A stretch of 64,000 nt of DNA from Thuidium tamariscinum (Eukaryota > Streptophyta > Bryopsida > Hypnales > Thuidiaceae): positions 20,020,053 to 20,084,052 of the forward strand of contig OX344750.2 in NCBI GenBank assembly GCA_947034885.2, in the 5' to 3' direction. The notes under the pieces were generated by a model. That model ran no database searches. It had not been told where the DNA came from and was given only the letters and a program-made list of their open reading frames with translations. This document shows, in pieces, positions 1 through 11,256 of this stretch. The translations under genes and the position numbers were made by a program. How positions within the stretch are numbered: the first letter of the stretch is position 1; every line of letters starts with the position of its first letter.

Positions 1-57
1 ATCTGCAAATCCAAGTCCTTGCTTTATAATCCATGTACATTTAAGTCCTTTAGACAT

Positions 58-3000
58 TGAAATCCATGCCTTATTAGATTCAAGAGCCTTTGTATGCTTT
101 ATAGATGATTCTTTTACTAAACTATATAAGATATTGTTAGTTTAGAAGACAAAGGTTGTACATGTTGAGATTATAAATAGAAGACCCTTAACTTCTAGTA
201 ATGTTACCCATGAAACAATTCCCTTACAAATGAAAATAGAAAATCATAGTAGCCATATAATTTACAATATTATCCGTTTTCTTTCTAGTCCTATTATTCT
301 AAGACTTTCTTGGCTTGAAAGATATAACCCTCATATAAACTGGTCCAACTGTAGTATATAATTTATTTTCTATAAACCTTTTATATCTAAACTTTAAAAA
401 AAACAAGAAACGTCTTTGGTACGTAAGTTAAAAAAACTTTATTTTTTGGAGCTCAAGCATTCATGTGCGCTACAAAGATCAAAATAATATTTGTAGCATA
501 TGTAACACTAGTAACAAACAAGAGTTCCAATACAACAATATTTTTGGAGCAATATAAAGACTTTCATGATGTTTTTTAGAAGAAAAATGCGGATATATTG
601 CCTCAACATAGACTATATGATTGTACCATCGACTTAAAGGAAAGTGTACAACTGCCATTTGGACCCATCTACAACTTATCACAAGATGAGCTAGTTGCAT
701 TGAAGGAGTTTATCGATGAAAACCTTGCAAAGAACTTCATTCGACATTCAAAGTCTCCAGTCGATGCTCCTATTCTTTTTATGAAAAAAAGACAAATTTT
801 TACATATGTGTGTTGATTATCGCAGATTCAACAAGATGACAAGTAAAACTCAGTACCCATTGACATTTATAAGTGGATTTTTTGATCAACTTGGCGAAGT
901 AAAGATTTACACCAATATTGATTTAAGAGGAGTTTACAATCTAGTGTGAGTTAGAAAAACTAATGAATGAAAGATTGTTTTTCGGATGAGGTATGGCCAT
1001 TTTGAATATAATGTTTTATGCCTTTTGGGTTGACGAATGCATTAGTCATCTTTCAACATCTAATGAACAATATTTTTTGTGGATTTCTAGATATTTTTGT
1101 CGTTTTCTATCTTGATGACATTTTGATATACTTAAAGGAACATGTAGAGCACATAAGACTTCTTCTGGAAAAACTTTGAAATGCTGAATTGTATGCAAAG
1201 CTCAAGAAATGCATTTTCTATACATCTCAAGTCGAATTTTTTGGATATATTATTTGTAGCAACAAAGTATTGATGAACCCAAAGAAAATTAAAGTCATTC
1301 AAAATTGAGCAACACCCAAGATTGTACGTTATGTTCAATGTTTTTTTTATTTTGTAAATTTTTATCATATGTTTATTAGAAATTATTCGCGAGTTGTTGC
1401 TCCTCTTGCATGACTAACTTGTATGAACCCCCTTGATTGGAGTCACAAAGCAGAAAAAGCCTTTCAAGACCTAAAAAAGCCTTTACAAAGACTCCAATAT
1501 TGGTCCATCCCGACTTTTTAAAACCTTTTTTTATGAAGATAGATGCTTTAGAGTTTATTTTAGGTGTAGTGTTATTGCAACTAGACAAAGACAAAAAACT
1601 TCATCTTGTTGTTTTCTATTCAAGGAAGTTTAGTGTTGAAGAAATCATTTATAAGATCTATGACGAAGAGCTACTTGCGATTGTGAATTTCTTCCAAGAT
1701 TGGCGCCACTTGTTTGAAGGCATTGCTCATTAGATGACAGTATATATTGATCATAAGAATTTTGAATATTTCATGTCTACTCATGCTCTAAATTGTCATC
1801 AAGCTTGTTGGAATATGTCTTTATTCAGATTTGACTTTGGCATTATCCGTCCACTCGAAAAACAATAAGAGTTATTAAATGCCTAATCTCAACGTTCTAA
1901 TCTTATTTCTAAAGAAAGTGAAGCAACATATGATCAACAATGAAAAATACTTTTAAAGCTTGAACACTTTTGTTTACAAGCGACTTATATCTTTGTTCAA
2001 ATTGATTATAATTTCTTGAAAGAAGTTCAGAAAAAAATTCTCGTTGATTCTTTAGTACTTGACATCAAACAACGTTTTTCAAATAATTCTAAAGATCCTC
2101 GTATATTCAAAATCGAAGACCAGCTTATGTATTTTGAAGACTGTCTCTATGTTCTTAATAGACTACTACGCCTTCAAATTCTGCAAGCTCAACATGACCT
2201 TTCAACAATTGGGCATTTCGAATTCAACAAAACCTTGGAGCTTATTTCTTGTGATTTTTGGTGGCCTCAAATGTAGAGAATCATCAAAAAATTTGTCTTG
2301 TCCTGCGATATCTGTTCTTGCTCAAATATCCTTCAACATCGTCCTTATGCGTTGTTTCAACTACTTTTAATTCTGGAGAAGCTCTGGTCTTCTGTTTTTA
2401 TGGATTTTAATATAGACCTTCCATTCTCAAATAAGTTTGACTTTATATGTGTATTGGTAGACCAATTTTCCAAAATGGCACATTTCGTACGATGTCGAAA
2501 GACAATCACCAACGAAGAAACAATGAAACTCTTCTTTGACAACATTTATCTCTATTATAGCTTATTTGAAGACATTATATTTGATCATGGTCCTTAGTTT
2601 ATTTTTAAGTTATAGCAAGCGCTTTTTGAAATCTTACAAATCAAGATCAAATTTTCATCGGCATTTCATGCTCAGACAGATGGTTAAACTGAACAAATAA
2701 ATCAAGTCTTAGAGCAGTATTTGCATTGCAATATTAATTATCAACAACATAAGTAGACAACTACACATCCTTGATACTATTGGCGGAATTTGCTTACAAT
2801 GATAGCATATACATTTTGACTCAATAAACACCGTTCTACATAAATTATAATTATCATCCTAGAATCAATATGTTACTAGTTTGAAAGAAGGAGAATCCAA
2901 TAGCGGAGAGTTTTGCAATACGACTGAAGGAGCTATATGCAATAATAAAAGCAAATCTTAAAAAAGCTTAAGCCCGGTACAAAGAATCAACTGATGTTAA

Positions 3001-3472
3001 AAGGAAAGAACAACCTAAATTTCAAGAAGGCAATAAAGTTTGGCTTTTATGACGCAACATGAAGACTTCTTGCCCATGTAACAAACTTGATTATTGGAAG
3101 ATTGGACCATTTCGCATTTACAAACAAATCAACATTATGACATATCAATTGGATTTATTAGCAACTATGAAGATACATCATATCTTTCATATTTTTCTCT
3201 TAGGGCTCTTCAAAGAATCTAACCTTCTTGGTAGAATCCAAGCTTCACTATCTAGCATTGAGATGGATGGTCACCAAAAATACGAGGTTGAAGACATTCT
3301 TGATTCAAGAATTCGACAAGGACAACTAGAGTATTTTATTCATTGGCGAGGATATCCAATTAGCGAACGAATGTTGGAACCAACTTCAAATATAACCAAT
3401 GCACCTTTGAAGATTCAAGACTTTCATCGTTGCTACCCCAAAAAGCCAAAGTCTGCAACAAGACGCAACTAA
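58..3472 (+). pseudogene. Degenerate chromovirus pol polyprotein (PR-RT-RH-INT-chromodomain)
   Basis: Protease remnant near 60-130 (ALLDSRA, where ALLDSGA is usual). RT palm with an intact YLDD box near 1108-1125. RNase H near 1490-1730 (KIDA and YDEELLAI motifs). Integrase zinc finger near 2190-2340 (H...H...C..C). Integrase core near 2400-2710, where the MDF, DHGP and QTDG-stop-TEQ segments mark the three acidic positions. Chromodomain near 3280-3425 (YEVEDILDSR ... HWRGYP ... LEP). The reading frame is broken by more than ten stops and several frameshifts, for example a shift near 810 and stops near 2276, 2597 and 2686. In the chromodomain the aromatic residue before EP is replaced by leucine. 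It is not expected to make a functional protein. Fragments between 598 and 3472 remain open only locally. Confidence 0.88.
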
Positions 3473-3513
3473 CGAAGCAACTCCTTGAAGGATCTCGGAG
3501 CTAAAAGGGGGAG

Positions 3514-3796
3514 TGATGTCACGGATATAAGAAGATAGAAAAAGATTCTTGAACAATAAGGTCATGTTAGGGATATGACTTCTAGTTCTAGGGCTAGTTC
3601 TTCATACTTTGGATTAATATTAGAAGCATGACCCTAGAATCTTTTAATTATGGTTTATAAGGGGATCGAGGCTAAAGAATTCTTCAATCTCAACAACACA
3701 TCTCTTGGTTCTTATTCTTTTGATCTAAGCTTGATTGTTAATAGTAATTCTATTTCAAGAAATACATCGTGTCTTGTTCTCTTACCATCTGTTACA
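3514..3796 (+). repeat. 3' LTR of the chromovirus, with upstream polypurine tract
   Basis: Directly after the pol stop there is a purine tract (AAAAGGGGGAG, about 3503-3513), the usual plus-strand primer site, followed by TGATGTCACGG and ending in TCTGTTACA. The segment therefore starts TG and ends CA, about 283 bp, a short LTR. A TATA-like TTTATAAGG lies at about 3654-3662 and is a candidate promoter. The other LTR is outside the window, so the ends are inferred from the TG...CA rule and the purine tract, not from comparison of two LTRs. Confidence 0.75.
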
Positions 3797-4625
3797 CCTA
3801 CAAACTAAAATCCTCATAACTTTCATTATATTGCCAAAAAATGATTAATTAGTATACAATTATAACTTGCTTACATATTAATCAAAGAATTAAGTAGACA
3901 CCAAAACTTATAGACTTATACCTTGTGTAGGTATTTTTATTAATGTTAAAATGACTACTTGAAGACAACTAGTAATGCTTCTAGTTGTTTCCTGGCTAGG
4001 GTATGTCGAAGTATATTGTTGTTTATTGACATGTAACTTTCACTAGATAATCAAAATGAAAATTTGAAATTACATTAATCTTTGTTGAATTCTTGTTACA
4101 ACAATTTGCCATATTGTAGTTTTTTCTATTTGTTTTTTTGGACATCCTAGCTAGTGTTGTATTCAAAACATTATTAGTATTATAAGAAATAATATTGAAG
4201 CATGCTAGTAATCTAGTAGCCATTGTAGCTTTAACCAATGAAGCTTTGTTTAGGACTTCAAGAATAAAAACTCTTGAAGAATGTCAATTACAATTATGCA
4301 TGCAAAGATGAAAGTTGAATCTTTGGAATCCATATGAGTTTCAAAATCTTTCTTGTGAATTTTTTTTTTTAAATGATGAGAATATTTTTGAGTCCTTGTT
4401 TAATGAAACGGTGTAAGGAATTTGAATGATTGAATATTAAATTAATAGAATTCTAAATGAGACAATTATAGTTGTAGAACTCAAGGCATTGGTCCAATGA
4501 AACATGTAGTTTAAAGTTTGTTATTGTTTTGTATTAATAATGAAGAACATGATACTCAAAAATGCTGCCAATTTATAAAAAATGAAATATAGGATAAATG
4601 AAATAAGAAGAATTTAATAGTTACC

Positions 4626-4712
4626 GCAAAATGATTATTTTGCAATCATTATAGACAAGAAATGACTACTACAGTCATTGTAGACAAGTCGTTTATACCC
4701 TCTTTTTTGTAT
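4626..4712 (-). repeat. Truncated relic of a CACTA-type MITE
   Basis: Read on the minus strand, this stretch matches the intact 153-bp MITE at 19100-19252: the GGTATAAA-GACTTGT-TACAATGACT block and the ATGATTGCAAAAT block occur in the same order. The terminal CACTA motif and one arm are lost or mutated, so no target duplication remains. Confidence 0.6.
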
Positions 4713-4757
4713 TGCAAACTTGATTGTAATCATATCTTCTTCTTTTTTTAATGAAAA

Positions 4758-5402
4758 AAATTATTTTATACTTAAAATTCAATTTTGCTAATTTGTCATA
4801 CTTTGAAGTATAGGAATTTTTAGAACTGGGAGTGTTCAAAATTAATAATCTAAAGCTGAAATTTTAGTGGTCTATTTCAACAATAAAGGGACATGTGCCT
4901 ACCAAGGGAAATAAAAAAATACATCATTCTATAGCCTTTGTGTTTGTGTGAATAGGGCTCTTTTGCGCAAACACTTATGAATATTGAAGATGGCTTTGGC
5001 TTCATTTTTTGGACGTAGAGTTTTGTTCTAGAAAATACATGCTTCAACGTTTTAATTTGTAGAAAATAGGAAATTTTTTTTTTAACAAAAGTAAAAATTG
5101 GCCATTTGGAAAGACTTTTTGGTGATGATATTTGACTAAAAAAATGAGGTCAAAACCATTTCTAATGTTTTGAATTGCACGTGCAAAGGAGGCCTATTTG
5201 CACAAATGTGGAAGATATAAATAATGTATTTTTAGATTTCCTTTGGTAGGAACATGTCTACCTACTAAGAGAATATACCATAGAAATTTCAGCTAAAAAA
5301 CATTAATTTTATTGCTCAATAGTACTAAAATATCCACTATGTCAAAGTATGACAAATTAACAAAATTAACTTTTAAATATAAAATGATTATTTAAAATTT
5401 CT
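4758..5402. repeat. Long imperfect inverted repeat (about 260-bp arms)
   Basis: The left arm (about 4758-5015) pairs with the reverse complement of about 5133-5402. Shared blocks occur in mirror order: CTAATTTGTCATACTTTGA, then AGCTGAAATTT, then GGGACATGTGCCTACCAA versus AGACATGTTCCTACCAA, then AAAAATACATNATT, then TTTGGCTTCATTTTTT versus TTTGACCTCATTTTTT. The loop is about 120 bp. Divergence between arms looks like 25-30% by eye. No transposon termini were recognised. It could be a foldback element or a local inverted duplication. Confidence 0.7.
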
Positions 5403-8362
5403 AAAAAATAAGGAATACAATTTTGTCAAGATCTTTAGAAATAAATATTTTTGTTTTGGCATTGGATTCATACTTCAAAAGTTATAGCGCTCTAAAATTA
5501 GAACACAACTAAACTGCTAGGTGTTTTGTGCAATCACCCCCCCCCACACAATCACATACAAAAAGCAACATGTTCACATTCTTTATTTTGTCTTGCCATA
5601 CATGAGTATAGTGTACTTGGAAGTTGTTATACAATAGTACTACTTTGAAATGGTAGCAACAATAGGGTTGAAATATATTGTGGAGCATGAGTAGAATTCC
5701 AAAATGGAAGAAGTAGAAGTGGGATGGTGGCTCTATTGCATTTATAGTTTGAAATTCTATATCTAAAGTCCACGCCACCATCCATTAATTTCTTGTTATG
5801 GGATTGCTTTGATGGTTTCAGATAACCAAATTCTTAATAATTCTTTTAATTGTTGTTGAATTCTACTTCTTTGTAGCTTTGTCAAGTCCATTTTCAAAAA
5901 GCCACATTAGAAAAGATTTGAAGGCAAGGGAGGGCCATTTCAAGGTTAGTCCCTTGCCTATTTCCTATGCTATCTAGAAACAATAAATCAACCTATAATG
6001 GCTAAATTTTTGAATTTTTGAAAAAAGAATTAAAATTATTTTTTTGCAAAAATTTCAAAAAGTATTAGGAAACCTAATATTGATAAAAAAGAATTTAAAT
6101 TTTTTAAATTTTTTTAAATTTTTTAAAGAATTATTATTTTTTAATGTGGCAAATTCTTAAGTACGTCAAAATGCCAATGTGGCGCATTTCTACAATTTAG
6201 GAACTCAAGGTAACTTGTGGTCTTTTAATGCCTTCAAATCTCCTCCAATGTGTATAATTTGTGAAGATATATCTATGTGTTTTTAAAAACAAGTATTGAT
6301 AGTTTTGACACATGTAATAGACTTTGAAGCTTATATAGAAGGGTCCTCAACATGGTTGTTTATGTCTTTGACAAGTTTCTAAGTTACAAATTGGTTTATG
6401 AGCCTTCATATCTTTTTCAATATCAATTGCACCATTACAAATGCATTTCTTCTACTTTTGATACCTTAGAGGGAGCTTTCAAATGCAACCATTCATTTTT
6501 AAAGTTGCCTATGAGTTGTTTATGGCGATGTACTTTCAAAACTTTGTTTCCTTGTTGTAGTCTCATATATGGGTTGAATTTGAAAAGAGATTGTGTATTT
6601 CTTGTTTTTTTTATACAAATCTTTGCTATCCTATATTTATTACTTTCTACTTACCCTTGAAATTACCAATCTTAGTCATTATGTGATTTTTCAACCTTCT
6701 AAGCTAGATTGTTTCAGGGTTGTTCCTTGAAATTGTTCTTTGTATAGTGAACCAATCCTTATTTGTCTAATTTTCTAAATTGAAAATATATATAATTTTT
6801 TTTTCAAAAATCTCAAAATGTATTATAAATTTGAATTTTTAAAAAATTACAAAAAAAATTACAATGATAAATTATTTAATTAATATTATTTGACATGGTA
6901 GTGTCTTAACTACATCATGTAACTTACATGGCAAAGTTCCTAGAATTCCCTATAGCATTCCCAAACTTCCCATACATTTTCATAGTCTGAGAACTCTTAG
7001 TCTTTCGGAGGCCTTAAAAATCATATAATGTTGATTCATAAAGATGTATATAGATTCTCCAATTCACTCAATCCTATCTTCTTCCCCTCTTCATTTCTCA
7101 CATGTGCTCTCACCTTATCACAATTGTCAATCTACCTTTGTAGCTTCAACTTACAAGTCTTAGTTGGTTCTAAAGCCATGTTTAGAAACTATCTATAGTG
7201 AATAGAGGTCTTAAAGGAACCCATATTATTCAATTGACATTCTACACTATATGAATATCTACCTTTGTTGTACATCAATAGTTGTTGAAGTGTGGAAGGG
7301 TTGTACATCATCTTTCAAACATCTAAGTATCTAAAGTTTTCTATAATATGTCCCTTTAATTTTTTTGTCCCTTTAAAATCCCTATTTAGTGTAGTTATTT
7401 GACTAATAAAAAACAAATATAATGCCCTTCCATGCGTTTCCATGCCCATAAGTTCCCAACAACAAAAAGAATAGACATCTAATAATAATAAAAAGTAAAC
7501 ATGAATAAGGTTTTCAAAGAATAAAAATGTATATCAATACCTTGTTTGAATAATTGAAGTACTGGACATTTTTCAAATGTGATTGTTGCACTTTTGGGGT
7601 ATTTAAGTAACTGCTAAGGAGTATCTTAAACACTTCAACAAGGTCTTGTACTTTTATAAGTATCATTTCTTGAGAATGTGGCTAATTCAAGACCTTGTTA
7701 CTATGACCATTTTAGATGAATATTGTAACCATTTAACCTTTATTGAGGATGTAGCCCCCTATTATCAAGTAGTCACCAAAATTGTTCAAACTACTAGACC
7801 AATACTTGGTTTCTATATTTGTATAGTGAATAATGAAGTTGTGCATTGACTACTCTTTAGACCTCAACAACCTTCAAGGATTAAAGTGAATAATGTGACC
7901 ATTATGGATTCATTTTATATTGCATTTGAATTGATTTTTGAGTAACATGATGGTACTTATGAATTCAAGGTAAATCACTACAAAATTTGAAACAATTGTA
8001 GAAGTTGTCAAAAAAAAAATGTGAATCGAATTCCTATTACTTTTTATACTAATATCCCCACTCATTAAAAAAATTCCATGCTTCCTGAACCCACCAGGCG
8101 AGGTTGCCGACCCAACCCGTCCCGTCCTTTTCCGGGAATGGAAAACCCTCTAGGGTTTGGAGAAAGCCCAACTGTGCTTCGAATTTTGTCTCAGGTTCTC
8201 AGTTCGTGAGTTAACTTACTGCGAACTCCGCAACTCTGTTGCTATTTTGCAGACGAAGCGCTCGCTTCGAATCTAGAGCTGGTGAGCGCTTTTCGTTTCT
8301 GTGAAGCTTTTTCGGACTTCTTTTGTCTCAGAATCGAAGAAGACGTGCGTGCAAAACTAGCC

Positions 8363-10210
8363 ATGGCTGACGAGTTGGCAGCAAGCACCGAAGCCCTTCG
8401 GTTGGACGATTCCAAGCTCGACGATGGGCTGGAGGAGGGGGAGATTGTGGAGAATCCCGTAGATCGTCCAGCAGAGGTGAAGAAGCATCCTTTGGAGCAT
8501 TCGTGGACATTTTGGTTCGACAACCCCAATGGGAAGCAGAAGCAGGCGACATGGGGAAGCTCCCTTCGTCCTGTTTACACGTTTCAAACCGTGGAGGAAT
8601 TTTGGTGGTAGGCTCCTCTCTGCCTTGGTTTTAACGGGGAGGTTTTTGCCTCTTAATGATTTTGCTACTTTGACGTCGTTGGTGGATTTTTGTGCTTTTC
8701 TGTTCGCATGATATGCTTCAAAATCGATAGAGGTCGACTAGGTTTGATAGTCGCGTCGCGGTTTGCGATTAATGTGTCTCTATCAGTTGCAGTTACCTAA
8801 GGTGTCGCATATGTGGCAGCGGTGAATCTGATTTCTTAGGGATATGGTGACATGATTATGGTTCCACTCGTTTGCAGCCTGTACAACAATGTTTTGCAAC
8901 CTAGCAAGCTGATTGCGGGTGCTGATTTCCACTGCTTCAAGGCTGGAATTGAGCCGAAGTGGGAGGACCCTAAATGCGCTCATGGTGGAAAATGGACTGC
9001 CCAGCCTCCTAGAAGTAGCGGCAAGGCCGCACTTGACACTTACTGGCTTCACACTGTATGGTACCCCTTCCCCGAGAGTAGTTTCTGTGTATTTTAAATA
9101 GCCCGTTTGTAACGTGATGAGTACTGGGAAGCTTACATTGTTTCAGCATTATACATTTTTTCATCTGTCATTTTGTACACACTAGATTTAGCGGTACCGT
9201 ATCCTGTTTAATAGTACTGTAAACCTATACGTTAAAATTTACGTACTTGTGTGCAGTTGCTGGCGATGATCGGAGAGCAATTCGATGAAGGCGATGAAAT
9301 TTGTGGAGCAGTTGTGAGCGTGAGGAGGGCACAGGATAAAATTGCTATTTGGACGAAGACTGCATCGAACGAGGCTGCTCAGGTGGGTTGCTCAGTTAAA
9401 ACCAGAAAATGCCAGATTGATAGTTAGCTTTAAGTCCAGCTGGATCTCTGCTGGTTCACTCAGGCAGGAGACGTTGCAGCCAAAACGCGCATGGAGTAGT
9501 GTTTTATTTTTATCCGCTGTCCGGAGCCTGATTCATAGATTGAGAGAATTTTTGGAATTATACGAAATTCCAGCTATGGTATCTCTTTTGGTTATAGGTG
9601 GGAAGTGCTGTGCAGGGATGGTTGATGTGATCTGTTTAAGTCTCTACTACACTGTACTGTTAGGTCTCAGTGTCGCAGAATTCTGGTAGATGGCTTTCGC
9701 CGACTATTGATGCAAAGAGATTGTTTTTGTGATATAGCACCGTACGTTGGTTGTCTTCCCTGTCCAGTTAGGCAAAAAGAGTGAGTGGAAGCTAATAAAG
9801 GGTCATTTCTGGAGCTTGCAGGTTAGCATTGGGAAGCAGTGGAAGGATGTTCTGGACTACAATGACAAGCTTGGTTATCTAGTACATGTGAGTTACATTA
9901 TCAACTTATTCTAAAAATCTGCATTGGCTTCTTACTCTTCAAATGCGATGACATTTAACGGCTCATACGCGGTGAAGGACTTGATCTATGTAGTTGTTTG
10001 TTTGAACTTGTTGATCAACGATAAATATTCTTTCAGCCCCGTCTTGAAATGTCAATTAGCGGCCAACAACATGATATTAAATATATCTTGTTATCATAAC
10101 AGGAACTGATGTCATTTATTGTTTGAACGCTTCTAAAGACTTTTTTTGTGTTGATACAGGAGGACGCAAAGAGACAAGACAAGGGTGCTAAAAACAGATA
10201 TAACGTTTAG
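8363..10210 (+). CDS. eIF4E: Eukaryotic translation initiation factor 4E (paralogue 1)
   Basis: Binds the mRNA 5' cap and recruits eIF4G in the cytoplasm. Five exons: 8363-8607, 8878-9055, 9257-9382, 9822-9887, 10160-10210, all with GT-AG introns and matching phases, giving 221 residues, the usual plant length. Hallmarks: [11 protein letters not shown], then ATWGSS (first cap-stacking Trp), [22 protein letters not shown] (second cap-stacking Trp with the cap-binding Glu), [38 protein letters not shown], and a C-terminus ending KNRYNV. The [13 protein letters not shown] form fits class I eIF4E rather than eIF(iso)4E or nCBP. The ATG at 8363 sits in a good context (gccATGG). An in-frame ATG at 8282 could add 27 residues with no family similarity. 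It faces paralogue 2 tail to tail, 1046 bp away. Confidence 0.95.
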
Positions 10211-11256
10211 GACCTAGGGCTCATTAGACTTCACACTTACATTAGGACTGCCAGCTTATTTATAGTGGGGTCGCCTCTCTGGTCGGTGAGGTGCTCAACA
10301 GCTGTGGTAGTCATCCGGTTTTTAGACTGCAGAGAATAGCAGAGCAAGTACAAGCTTTTGCTGCTTCTGTTATTTCTGTAATTGGAGGATGTATAATTAT
10401 CTTCGGTAATTTAAGCCTTTAGAATACAGCGAGATACCACAATGTTGTCGAAGGTACATTGGGATAATTGAGAGATTTTGCTTGTAAGAGTCTTGTATTG
10501 ATCGCTGTGAAGCAGCTTGAACGTTGAATTAACACACTGGGGATTGAATTTTACTGGCATGGTCATGACGTCTCCTAGCCTGCTGTCTGCGTCAGTTCCT
10601 ACGTCAAGTGATCAATTCATTAATTTGTTTGAAATGCGTTATGTTTCGAAGTCAATGGCGACATGCAGGCAATCGTAGTTATTCCCGAGCGAATATGTTC
10701 GAACTTACTCTGCTGATAGATGGGAGTTGCTTATTGTCCTTATTCCTGTTACTCTATACTTGAGATCTGAATTCGCTCTTCTGGGGAATTCTAATTCTTG
10801 TAGGGAAGAGATGTAACATGCAAGAAAATAGGTTATAGTGGAAGAAGAGAATACATTACATTTTACATTCTAAACTAGAGTGCGGTTTCTTTCCCATCCA
10901 ATTCAGACACATTTATGTTTCTGATTGGCAATCCTACTGTACGTATCAAAAATCGCCACACTTCACCCTCATTAGGGCTAGCAATGAACTGTAAGCTGCA
11001 CCGCGACAGATTTCCGGTTTGCTGGCTTCATCTGTGCTCTTGAGCTCATTAATTACAAGTTTAGTCTTCCGTTCTCAATTTTTATGGCATAACCAAAGTA
11101 GCTCTGGAACTGACTGACTGCTAAAATTCTTCAGCCTTTCTACTCTTACTCGCTTCTTTCCTCGTTTGTTTACAAACTGGATGGCCTGCTTTGCAAAAAT
11201 GACCATCAATATTTAACTTAGATCGTCTGCACGTAAGCGATTCACTTGCAGTCTGC
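10211..11256. other. Spacer between convergent eIF4E genes (3' UTRs)
   Basis: About 1.05 kb between the two stop codons, of moderate GC content and with no supported open frame. It must hold both 3' untranslated regions and both poly(A) sites. No clear boundary between the two transcripts is visible. Confidence 0.6.

Larger units (their letters stand above)
1..3796 (+). mobile_element. Ty3/gypsy chromovirus, 5'-truncated by window edge and decayed
   Basis: An LTR retrotransposon enters from the left edge and ends with its 3' LTR. Read in several frames, it shows in order an aspartic-protease remnant, reverse transcriptase, RNase H, H2C2 zinc-binding and DDE integrase, and a C-terminal chromodomain, then a purine-rich tract and an LTR. 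That order (RT before integrase) and the chromodomain place it in the Ty3/gypsy chromoviruses, which are common in plants. The 5' LTR, primer-binding site and gag lie outside the window, so no target-site duplication can be checked. Many stops and frameshifts show it is an old, inactive copy. Its AT content is higher than that of the host genes and similar to the surrounding spacer. Confidence 0.9.
3797..8100. other. AT-rich intergenic DNA, no gene seen
   Basis: Very AT-rich, with only short random open frames and no codon pattern or domain that I recognise. It contains a CACTA-MITE relic (4626-4712), a long imperfect inverted repeat (4758-5402), a C homopolymer at 5537-5545 and a short perfect hairpin (arms 5922-5931 and 5950-5959). 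Composition changes abruptly to about 50% GC near 8085, where the leader of the first eIF4E gene begins. Confidence 0.7.

Noticed and set aside
6352..6660. 102-codon frame in AT-rich spacer
   Set aside because: Low-complexity hydrophobic translation with no motif, no GC shift and no plausible splice context.
8282..8362. N-terminal extension of eIF4E paralogue 1 from an upstream in-frame ATG
   Set aside because: The 27 residues have no family similarity, and the ATG at 8363 has the better context and aligns with paralogue 2.
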